From Lacisediminihabitans sp046156175 (lineage in GTDB: Bacteria > Actinomycetota > Actinomycetes > Actinomycetales > Microbacteriaceae): DNA of 64,000 nucleotides. Below the pieces are notes generated by a model. It was not told the origin of the DNA and searched no databases. It saw nothing but the letters and a program-made list of their open reading frames with translations. The position numbers and the translations under genes were made by a program. Positions 36,766-43,601 of this stretch are shown here, one piece after another (within the stretch, counting starts at the first letter, position 1; each line of letters starts with the position of its first letter). The DNA is taken from the NCBI RefSeq assembly GCF_046156175.1, contig NZ_JAYLVL010000003.1, positions 186,001 to 250,000 on the forward strand, given 5' to 3'.

Positions 36766-37057
36766 TTAAGGAACGGCTTGGTAGTGCTCGACCAAGGGAA
36801 ACGGCTCATCGAAATGGTGGAGAAGGGCGCGCCATTCTTCATATCGAGTGGATTTCCTGAAGCCAATCGTGTGGTCCGCTAACTGCTCCCACGCAACAAG
36901 CAACAGGTAGCTGCTCGGCGATTCGATCGAACGTGACAGCGATAAACTCCGGCACCCCGGCATTGACGTGATGATGGGTCTCGCCTCGGCAAAGGCGCGC
37001 TCGAAATTCATCTTCTCGACCCGGGATCACGGGCAGTACGGCGTGTTCAGTAATCAC
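36766..37057 (-). pseudogene. Antibiotic-biosynthesis-monooxygenase (ABM) domain protein, frameshifted
   Basis: Two overlapping frames together spell a full ABM-type protein of about 96 residues: frame one gives MITEHAVLPVIPGREDEF from a GTG at 37057, frame two continues ERAFAEARPIITSMPGCRS to the stop at 36766 (ending FPLVEHYQAV). The change of frame falls at the T-run on the minus strand (AAA at 37004-37006 on plus), where one extra T explains it. ABM proteins are small heme-degrading or quinone-modifying oxygenases. Either a real pseudogene or a homopolymer sequencing error. Confidence 0.75.
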
Positions 37058-37096
37058 TTGGCCAGTGTCCCATTTGCGGTTTGTCCATTGAATGGG

Positions 37097-37450
37097 TCAG
37101 AGCGAGCGCCACCAAGAATCGTCGATGATGGGGTTCTCTAATTCGTCGAGTCTCGTCTTGATGTGATCGGTGAACCGAGTAGGGAGTCGAACGTTGTGTG
37201 CGTCGACATAGTGGGCCAACCCGTCCGGCCACATGTAAACACCGTCTGTCACGTCGAGGTCACCGTTGCCTGCACCGCAGATTCGGCAAGCGCTGTATCC
37301 CATCCACAAGCGAACTATGAATCCCCTTCGCAAGTAGCTCACGACTTCCTCTCGCTCGGCCTCGGGGAGCTCAGGATCAACCATGCTCCGTGGATCGGGC
37401 CAGCGATCATCTGTGTCGGACTTCCAGTACCCTGCGCGGATCAGCTCCAT
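37097..37450 (-). CDS. Small protein with CxxC and two histidines, unknown function
   Basis: 117 aa from the ATG at 37450; the open frame extends much further upstream but without protein-like character. The N-terminus (MELIRAGYWKSD) is followed by an acidic helix, then GYSACRICGAGNGDLDVTDG, WPDGLAHYVDAHNVRLP and a basic-acidic helix. The CxxC plus the HYVDAH pair could bind zinc. The composition looks like a genuine soluble protein. Sits between the two imperfect direct repeats. Confidence 0.6.
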   Translation of the reverse strand: MELIRAGYWKSDTDDRWPDPRSMVDPELPEAEREEVVSYLRRGFIVRLWMGYSACRICGAGNGDLDVTDGVYMWPDGLAHYVDAHNVRLPTRFTDHIKTRLDELENPIIDDSWWRSL

Positions 37451-37506
37451 GCTTCGGATGCTAGCGGGAACTGCGTTCGTCGCAGCAAGACCAACGAGCG
37501 TTGCCC

Positions 37507-37566
37507 AGTGACGCGACCGCGAGCCCGGCAATCGTTGTCTCGAGTTGTCGCGGTCAACTTCCGTCT
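37507..37566. repeat. Imperfect direct repeat, right copy
   Basis: Second copy of the sequence at 36708-36765, in the gap upstream of the 117-aa gene. The rest of the 37451-37703 gap shows no clear gene or hairpin. Confidence 0.5.
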
Positions 37567-37703
37567 TGCGGGGTGAAACGCTTGGCCGCTCTGCGGGCGT
37601 CGAAGTGAGCGCCCAACCAGACACACTGCGAAGAAACGACCCGAAAGTTGAGTCCGACTTCGGCGAGCAGCACGCGGTGATAACGAGGCTATCCGTGCGG
37701 CTG

Positions 37704-38150
37704 ATGAGCCATGCTGGGGCCATGCCGCTGTATCCACACATTGCAAACCGCTTCGCCAATGCTGTTCCTGGTCTGGGTGTTGTTGTGGTCGCCGCATCGC
37801 AGCTTTCCCACATGGCCCTGTGGGCTGTTTTTGCGCTTGGCACCGTCGGGATGATTTTGATGATCCGCGGGTACCGGATGGGTGTGCGGTGCACCGAGTC
37901 AGAGGTCTTAGTTTTTGGGCTCCTCCACACACAGACGATCGCCAAAAGTGCCATCACCTCTGCGAACACCGATATGGCCGGCTTTCCATCTCTCAGTTGG
38001 CGAACCAACGCGAACAGTCGGAGGTGGACCCCAATCATCGTTTTCTGGGGACCCGGTCGGGAGCTCCGCATCATCCGCCTGACCAAGATGCGACGACTCG
38101 AACAACTCCGGGGCTGGTTGGAACGAGGGCCGCGACGAACAAAGGCGTGA
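37704..38150 (+). CDS. Small membrane protein with PH-like C-terminal domain
   Basis: 148 aa from the ATG at 37704 (another ATG at 37722). Two hydrophobic segments (about 20-37 and 39-60) are followed by a beta-rich part RMGVRCTESEVLVFG, then RRWTPIIVFWGPGRELRIIRL and a closing amphipathic helix. This order (two helices, then a pleckstrin-like beta domain) is seen in bacterial bPH membrane proteins. No neighbour suggests a pathway. Confidence 0.55.
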   Translation: MSHAGAMPLYPHIANRFANAVPGLGVVVVAASQLSHMALWAVFALGTVGMILMIRGYRMGVRCTESEVLVFGLLHTQTIAKSAITSANTDMAGFPSLSWRTNANSRRWTPIIVFWGPGRELRIIRLTKMRRLEQLRGWLERGPRRTKA

Positions 38151-38441
38151 TGAGCGATTTACTCCCGGAAGCTCTCCTACGGGCACCGCCATGGTTTTGG
38201 GATGGTATCCGATTCAGGCTCGGAAGTATCTCTCAACCTCCCGCGAACGAAGACGCAACGCGAGCCGACCAAACTTCAGCGAGGCTGGCCTCTGACCGCG
38301 AGTCGGGATGGCCCGTTTTCAGAGAAGGCAGTCGGAAGGTCGGGGCGCAATCTGAAGGTGCCAGGGAATCCGCTTGTACAGCGTGGAATGGTCATGGGCA
38401 ACTGACATCGCTCCCCCAAAAAGGCACATTCGCGAACGTGG

Positions 38442-38460
38442 GCACTAGAACTTCTAGTGC
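38442..38460. promoter_or_regulatory. 19-bp palindrome (operator candidate)
   Basis: GCACTAGAA-C-TTCTAGTGC is a perfect 9-bp inverted repeat with one central base, 8 bases upstream of the -35 hexamer of the promoter at 38469-38498. Position fits an activator or repressor site for the secreted protein gene. Confidence 0.65.
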
Positions 38461-38468
38461 AAAAATGC

Positions 38469-38498
38469 TTGACAAGCGGACACAATCAAGCTTATATA
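38469..38498 (+). promoter_or_regulatory. Near-consensus sigma-70-type promoter
   Basis: TTGACA (38469-38474) and TATATA (38493-38498), spacing 18 bp, in an AT-rich context. It drives the gene at 38633 with a leader of about 130 bases. Such a strong promoter is unusual in this genome segment. Confidence 0.65.
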
Positions 38499-38632
38499 AA
38501 CCCATTCAAACAGCTTTTTTGTTTGTTTAGGTCCGATATACCGGGCTACGCTCGCGAGGTCGCGAATATTGAACGAGATTCGAGGCACTGATCGGGCGGT
38601 TCGATGTCAAGGAAGACAGAGGAGTCGAGAAC

Positions 38633-39490
38633 ATGTCCCAACCCCGTGAAGAATTCGCTTCGCCTAACATCCCCAGGCGCACAGTGCTCCATCTGATGCC
38701 CGCGATGGCGGTGGGTGCGGCGGTTGTCGGCGCCAGCGTCGTCAGTTCTCCGCAGCAAGCGAGCGCATCGACCTACCAAGGGCTGCCCACCAATGCGGTA
38801 GGAGTAAGCCTGCTGACAAAGCCCATCTTTGCCGGCTTCAACGCACCGCGAACGTTGGCCACTTTTCATCTACCGGGCGATGCCTCCGGCACGCGCCGCT
38901 CGCGGATGTTTTATGGCGAGTACTACTCGGTCGATGACATCAAGAGGCTGAAGCCATACGTCGAATACATCTGCGTGAAATCAGGCAACGACGTGAAGGT
39001 TTGGGACGGAGGCGGCAAATTCCTCACCGATCAGACGACGGCCATGGGCGAACAAGACCGCCGCAGGCTGTCGTCGTTCCAGCCCTACGATCTTCCGTCA
39101 GGAGCCTCCGAGTTGTATCGCGAGGCCACGCGAGGAGCGCAGTTCGTCAAATACCGCACTTCCGGAGGCGAACTGCGCTACCGAATATTTTGGTACGACG
39201 GCGACAGCAACTACTGGCGAGACAAGGACGTCGCAGCGACAGACGCACGCTCGGAGCAGTTCCAGAGCGGATACAGCTACATCAAACATGGAAACCAGGA
39301 AGCCGGTGTCACTCTGGCAAGCACCATTCTCGGTGCCTCCTGGGCAGGAAATCTCATCGTCGGAGGAGGGTTTGGAGCAATCGCCGGAGGCGTCGGAGTC
39401 GCAATCATCGCCGGACTTGCCATCTACTACGTTTACGACGCCTGCTATTCCTGGACCCAGGGGTTCCGATATATGGACATGATCTTCTAG
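38633..39490 (+). CDS. Tat-type secreted protein with Gly-rich C-terminal membrane segment, unknown
   Basis: 285 aa. The N-terminus has a twin-arginine signal (IPRRTVLHL followed by a hydrophobic stretch and an AxA-type site near residues 43-46). The mature part has charged, aromatic-rich beta-like segments (MFYGEYYSVDDIKRLKPYVE, YRIFWYDGDSNYWRDKDV). The C-terminus is a long Gly/Ala/Ile-rich hydrophobic hairpin (about 232-275, ending YYVYDACYSW). I do not recognise a family. Ribosome site GAGGAG lies 8-9 bases before the ATG. It is a single-gene unit under its own strong, possibly regulated promoter. A pore-forming or bacteriocin-like function is a speculation from the glycine-rich hairpin. 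Confidence 0.7.
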   Translation: MSQPREEFASPNIPRRTVLHLMPAMAVGAAVVGASVVSSPQQASASTYQGLPTNAVGVSLLTKPIFAGFNAPRTLATFHLPGDASGTRRSRMFYGEYYSVDDIKRLKPYVEYICVKSGNDVKVWDGGGKFLTDQTTAMGEQDRRRLSSFQPYDLPSGASELYREATRGAQFVKYRTSGGELRYRIFWYDGDSNYWRDKDVAATDARSEQFQSGYSYIKHGNQEAGVTLASTILGASWAGNLIVGGGFGAIAGGVGVAIIAGLAIYYVYDACYSWTQGFRYMDMIF

Positions 39491-39587
39491 AAAAGGGATC
39501 GTGCCATTAGGGTCTCTAGAGGTCCTCCCGGCCGACGACGACTGACCGCAGACGATCACCCGCTGCTCCGAACAGCGACCGTGGCGG

Positions 39588-39761
39588 TCAGTCGCGCAAT
39601 GTGTCGATCTTGTCCAGAGGCACGTAAAACGTGACCTCGCCGGTTGCCGTATCGACCCGCGCCTTGAGATCGATCTTCTGCTTCACGCGATGCCCGTGTG
39701 ACACGGCGACGGCATAGGAGGAGGCAGCATAAACGTCACAGTCTTCGATGAACTCAGCCAT
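39588..39761 (-). CDS. Small conserved-looking protein (57 aa)
   Basis: Begins MAEFIEDCDVYAASSYAV and ends YVPLDKIDTLRD. It has normal codon use, high beta content (KQKIDLKARVDTATGEVTFY) and no membrane segment. It looks like a real small protein with one beta-hairpin domain. Function unknown; it sits between the Tat-secreted protein and the two-component system. Confidence 0.55.
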   Translation of the reverse strand: MAEFIEDCDVYAASSYAVAVSHGHRVKQKIDLKARVDTATGEVTFYVPLDKIDTLRD

Positions 39762-39787
39762 GCTCCGAGCCTATCCAATGCGCTCAG

Positions 39788-39856
39788 GAAAACACGTTTT
39801 CACGATGGCGATATGTGCCCCTTTTGGGGGCCAGAGCAGTCCCCCATTAGGGGGAC
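39788..39856. promoter_or_regulatory. Cluster of three palindromes before the response regulator
   Basis: Within 70 bases lie GAAAAC-AC-GTTTTC (39788-39801), GCCCC-TTTT-GGGGC (39817-39831 with one extra G) and GTCCCCC-ATTA-GGGGGAC (39839-39856). A TATATT follows at 39865. They may be operator sites for autoregulation of the two-component genes, or hairpins ending transcription of the convergent side. Confidence 0.5.
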
Positions 39857-39988
39857 CAAACCGGTATATTTCTCACAAGTCCCAGATAACCCGACTCTGG
39901 GGCGCAGAAGAACTGAACTGCTGTGATCTGCTCACCCAGTGGCGTCCCTGCCGCTGCCCAAAATGCTCGGGTGGAGACGGATGCCGCT

Positions 39989-40666
39989 GTGAATCGCATC
40001 GTGGTGGTCGAGGATGAGCCCGTGTTGGCCCGCCTCCTCGAACGAATCCTCGGTGGGTCCGATTACTCGGTCACCGTTGTCGGCACGGCCGCGGGTGCAC
40101 TTGCCGCGATCCGCGCCGTCGACCCGGAGCTGATCATCCTCGACCTCATCCTCCCGGATGGACGAGGCGAGGACGTCCTCGCCGAAGTCATGCGATTCCG
40201 CCCGTCGAGTCGGATCCTCGTGCTGTCGTCGATGACCCAGATTGAGACGAGGGTGGGTGTCTTGGAAGGTGGTGCGGTCGATTTTCTGGCCAAACCCTTC
40301 GACAACGCCGAGCTGTTGGCCCGGGTCAGCACCCGCATCCGAACCCCGGTATCGACGCAGGCGTCGATCGCGAGGGCCACTCGGTACCTACGCAGCGCGG
40401 GCATCGAGATCGATGTGCTGCAACGGGAGCTGGTTGTGGACAATCGCCGCATCCCTTTGACGCAGCGAGAGTTCGTGCTGCTGTCATTACTCCTCCAGCG
40501 AGCGCCCGAGCCGTGTACCAGAGCCGAGCTGCTCGAGCGTGTCTGGGGAACGAAATTCGACACCGGCACGAACGTCATCGACGTGTGCGTGCGCCGGCTT
40601 CGATGGAAACTGTCCAACGACAAGATTGAAACGGTGCGCAATGTCGGGTATCGGATTTCGGCTTAA
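39989..40666 (+). CDS. OmpR/PhoB-family response regulator
   Basis: 225 aa from the GTG at 39989 (GTG 39971 is an alternative). Receiver domain with IVVVEDEP (acidic pocket), phospho-acceptor Asp in LIILDLILPDGRGED, the conserved Ser/Thr in LVLSSMTQ and Lys in FLAKPFDN, then a winged-helix domain (VLQRELVVDNRRIPLTQREFVLLSLLL, NVIDVCVRRLRWKL, VRNVGYRI). It overlaps the kinase gene by 26 bases. Context with CopC-CopD and a multicopper oxidase suggests metal-responsive control. Confidence 0.93.
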   Translation: MNRIVVVEDEPVLARLLERILGGSDYSVTVVGTAAGALAAIRAVDPELIILDLILPDGRGEDVLAEVMRFRPSSRILVLSSMTQIETRVGVLEGGAVDFLAKPFDNAELLARVSTRIRTPVSTQASIARATRYLRSAGIEIDVLQRELVVDNRRIPLTQREFVLLSLLLQRAPEPCTRAELLERVWGTKFDTGTNVIDVCVRRLRWKLSNDKIETVRNVGYRISA

Positions 40667-41747
40667 GGTTCTCCTCGCAGCCGCGTGGGCCGTCTTCGCG
40701 GGGGTGAATTGCTACCTGACGTTTGCGCTGCCCGGCAACGAGACGATCCCGTATCACCTCGTTTGGGCCAGTTTTGCGCTGCTCTACGGGCTGTGCCCGT
40801 GGCCGCGGCGCGCGACCCGGGTCGTGTTCGCCATCATCTCGGCCGTGACCGGGATCGCGCTCGTCCGTCATGCGATGGCCGGGATCATCAGATGGGAAGA
40901 ATGCACCGAGACCATCCTGATGGGCGCCATTCTGGCGCTTCTCATGTGGCATGTGAACCGGCAATGGGCAGCGCAGGAAGGGCTGCGGGCGTTGCAGGAG
41001 GCAGACCGACACCGCAGTGAACAGCGCGAGACGGCCGCCCGGTTCGGTTCGCACGAGGTACGCACCCGCCTGACCATCGCCAGGGGCTATGCGCAACTCA
41101 TCGCCGACCAGTCGGCCGAACCGATCGTGCGGGAGGATGCCCAGCTGGTGGTGGCGGAACTCGTCAAAGCCTCGGCCTTGGCGACCAACCTGCTCACCCT
41201 GGTGCGGGTCGTGGAGCCGTCGGCCACGAAGGCGGTGGATGTGGACCGAATGCTGGCCGACGTCCTGCGCCGGTGGTCGGTCACTGCCGACCGGAACTGG
41301 AGTGCACAGAGTGCTGTCGGGGTGGTGCAGGGTGATAGCGAGCGACTCGAGGCTGTGCTGGACTGCCTCCTCGAGAACGCGGTCAAGTTCACCAGCACGG
41401 GAGACACGATCGCAATGACGGCGGATGCTTCGGACCGCTCGCTGGTACTGACAGTCCGGGATACCGGCGCGGGTATTCCCGTGGGAGACATCGACTCGGT
41501 ATTCGAGATCTTCAGGACGGCATCGACCGCGGGCGAGCGGGGCGGCAGCGGGCTGGGACTCGCCATCGTCAAAGCGGCCACCGAAGCCCGCGGCGGCACC
41601 GTTTCGGTTGACAGCTCGCTGGGTCGCGGCACGACATTCACGCTTCGACTCCCCCTAACGGAGTCGCCTGCTCTCCCCCTCGGAGAGCCCGCCTTCGACA
41701 CGGCTGACCGCGATCCCCGGGGTGAATTCGTCGATGTCCTCGGCTGA
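40641..41747 (+). CDS. Sensor histidine kinase
   Basis: 368 aa. Two to four N-terminal membrane helices (about 6-25, 35-50, 57-75, 88-103) with almost no periplasmic loop, then the kinase core: H-box RFGSHEVRTRLTIARGYAQL (phospho-His), N-box LLENAVKFT, G1 VRDTGAGIP, F-box VFEIFRTA, G2 GGSGLGLAIVK. The lack of a large sensor domain suggests it senses within the membrane or with a partner protein. ATG at 40641 is inside the response regulator gene. Confidence 0.92.
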   Translation: MSGIGFRLKVLLAAAWAVFAGVNCYLTFALPGNETIPYHLVWASFALLYGLCPWPRRATRVVFAIISAVTGIALVRHAMAGIIRWEECTETILMGAILALLMWHVNRQWAAQEGLRALQEADRHRSEQRETAARFGSHEVRTRLTIARGYAQLIADQSAEPIVREDAQLVVAELVKASALATNLLTLVRVVEPSATKAVDVDRMLADVLRRWSVTADRNWSAQSAVGVVQGDSERLEAVLDCLLENAVKFTSTGDTIAMTADASDRSLVLTVRDTGAGIPVGDIDSVFEIFRTASTAGERGGSGLGLAIVKAATEARGGTVSVDSSLGRGTTFTLRLPLTESPALPLGEPAFDTADRDPRGEFVDVLG

Positions 41748-41797
41748 CGCGACGAACACCTCCCTGTGACCCGCCCCCGCAGTCCGACCGGTGTGTG

Positions 41798-43507
41798 TCA
41801 GCGCACTACGACCACATCGATGACGGCCGCAGGCCGCTCCAACTCGTTCACCCGGACGGCGGCGGTGATCTTCCACTGCCCGGCAGCGGGCAGCACGACC
41901 ACGGCACGGTAGCTGCCCGGTGTTTTACCTGGTTCGACCGTCGCGGGCAGCGGCCCGAGACTCTGGGTCGGCTCGGACACACTCACCTCCGGCAGATCGA
42001 TCGGCACTATGGGAACACCACCAGCATCGGTGAGGTCGAACACGATGACATTGATCCCCGGCTTGCCTGGGCCGAACCGGCCGGTCACATGGCCGGTGCC
42101 GAGGTCTGCCGCAACAGGAATCCCCGCCGATGTCAGCACGTCTGTCGCGGCCGATACCGGCACAGCCGGCACGTCGGTCGCCCGCGGGTTCTGCAGCGTC
42201 AGGGCAGTGGCGAGCCCCACGACCAGCACCAGCCCCAGCAGCTCGAGCCGGATCGTCACTGCCAGCCGGCGCCAGGCCCTCCCCGTGATTCTCTCTCGCG
42301 CCAGGCGAGGGACGAGACCGAACCGGTTCCACGCCGCAAGGAGACCGATCACCGCCACGACACCGATCTTTATGAGCAGCAACCGACCATAGGCGGTGCC
42401 GACGAGAGCAGGAACAGAGCCGACGATCACCACGGCCAGGACGGCACCAGTAATACCCAGCAACACGACGAGGCCACCGGCCAGCGTAGAGAACCGGCCC
42501 AGTACGAGCGCGGCTTCCGCAGGGTCGCCGTCCCGGCGTCGAGCACGGGCGAGATGCACAATCAACGCCACGAGACCGCCCAGCCACACTGCCGCGGTCG
42601 CGGCATGGATGATGTCGGCGGTCATCACGAGCCAGAGGGGTTCGAATGTGCGGGTATGGCCCACAGGCAGCACCGAGGCGAGCGCGGCCGCTGCCCCCGC
42701 CATCCCGGCCCAGAAGGCCGCCCGGCGGGACAGTCGCCTTCGGAGCAGCATCAGCACGACCCCCGAGGCCGCGAGGACCAGGACGACCGCGGCGCCCCCG
42801 GACCACCCGGTGGTGACGACCGCCGGATCGAGAAGCGAACCCAGGCTCAAGCCCCGCTCCCGAACCGAGGTGAGGGGAACGAGGATCAGGTACGCGCTGA
42901 GGGCGACAATCGCGGCCAGACGGGGCAACCGACGTCCCGGCGCGATGGTGCGGGCGACCCAGAGGTCGAAAACCGTGAGACCGGCAAGGCAGAAGAGGCC
43001 CAGATAGCCGAGAGCGGTGAGCACGCCGTAGAGGATATCCACCGGTCGGGTGTCCCGCTCGACGACCGTCGGGACCGATGCGTCGGCATGACCCACAGCG
43101 AACGACAGCACGCCGGACTCTGGGTGGGAGTCGTCGGAAATCACTCGCCAGCCCAACACATAGCTTCCCTCGGCCAGGCCCTTCGGCAGCGTCACCCGCA
43201 CTGTCGCATCCACAGCCTCGGCAGGAACCGTACGGTGGCCAGCGCCACCGCCGTAGAGCTGGAAGCCGTCGGGAACAAGAAATACCGGCTCATCGAACAC
43301 GAATTCCACTGAGCTCGGTGCATCGGCGAGAACCGCACCGTCAGCCGGCGTCGTGGTCAATAATTCGGCGTGCGCCCAGGCAGGGGACGAAGGCAGAATC
43401 AGCACGAGAGTCACAGCTGCCACGAGCAGGCCGAGCAGCCGACGGACCAGCGGTCCCCGTGCTCGGCGTTGCTCCACCCGCGCAGCGCGGGAACTCATTC
43501 CGGACAT
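41798..43507 (-). CDS. CopC-CopD fusion with extra C-terminal domain
   Basis: 569 aa. Signal peptide cleaved before HAELLTTTPADGAVLADAP, so the mature N-terminus is the copper-binding His of CopC; its beta-sandwich spans about 46-140. Eight to nine membrane helices of CopD follow (about 155-430, with GHTRTFEPLWLVMTADIIHAATAAVWLGG carrying the conserved His pair). The last 110 residues form a second beta-sandwich (GKPGINVIVFDLTDAGG, GSYRAVVVLPAAGQWKITAAV), FixH/YtkA-like. The protein should bind copper outside and move it inward. It lies downstream of the multicopper oxidase on the same strand. Confidence 0.9.
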   Translation of the reverse strand: MSGMSSRAARVEQRRARGPLVRRLLGLLVAAVTLVLILPSSPAWAHAELLTTTPADGAVLADAPSSVEFVFDEPVFLVPDGFQLYGGGAGHRTVPAEAVDATVRVTLPKGLAEGSYVLGWRVISDDSHPESGVLSFAVGHADASVPTVVERDTRPVDILYGVLTALGYLGLFCLAGLTVFDLWVARTIAPGRRLPRLAAIVALSAYLILVPLTSVRERGLSLGSLLDPAVVTTGWSGGAAVVLVLAASGVVLMLLRRRLSRRAAFWAGMAGAAAALASVLPVGHTRTFEPLWLVMTADIIHAATAAVWLGGLVALIVHLARARRRDGDPAEAALVLGRFSTLAGGLVVLLGITGAVLAVVIVGSVPALVGTAYGRLLLIKIGVVAVIGLLAAWNRFGLVPRLARERITGRAWRRLAVTIRLELLGLVLVVGLATALTLQNPRATDVPAVPVSAATDVLTSAGIPVAADLGTGHVTGRFGPGKPGINVIVFDLTDAGGVPIVPIDLPEVSVSEPTQSLGPLPATVEPGKTPGSYRAVVVLPAAGQWKITAAVRVNELERPAAVIDVVVVR

Positions 43508-43549
43508 GATCCCCTCCTAGTCCGCCGTAACGGTGCGGCCGTGTGCCGG

Positions 43550-43589
43550 GCACACCGCCGCCGGTCCCGACTTCCGGGCGGCGGTGTGC
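43550..43589 (-). terminator. 13-bp hairpin between the oxidase and copCD genes
   Basis: GCACACCGCCGCC (43550-43562) and GGCGGCGGTGTGC (43577-43589) pair perfectly around a 14-base loop, right after the oxidase stop. It would end or attenuate transcription from the oxidase gene before copCD. Confidence 0.6.
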
Positions 43590-43601
43590 GGTTGGGAGGC
43601 G

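Larger units (their letters stand above)
38151..38632. other. Intergenic region, AT-rich at its end
   Basis: A 126-codon frame from 38150 to 38530 overlaps the preceding stop, but it runs through the palindrome and promoter described below and has no recognisable domain, so no gene is called. The last 200 bases are clearly richer in A+T than the chromosome around them and hold an operator-like palindrome, a consensus promoter, a T-run (38514-38524) and a roughly 130-base 5' leader of the next gene. Confidence 0.5.

Noticed and set aside
36708..37566. Complete insertion sequence or recombinase gene
   Set aside because: Direct, imperfect repeats only; no transposase or recombinase motif is encoded between them.
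38150..38530. 126-codon frame overlapping the stop of the PH-like gene
   Set aside because: It runs through the 19-bp palindrome and promoter and ends in low-complexity sequence; no domain or clear ribosome site.
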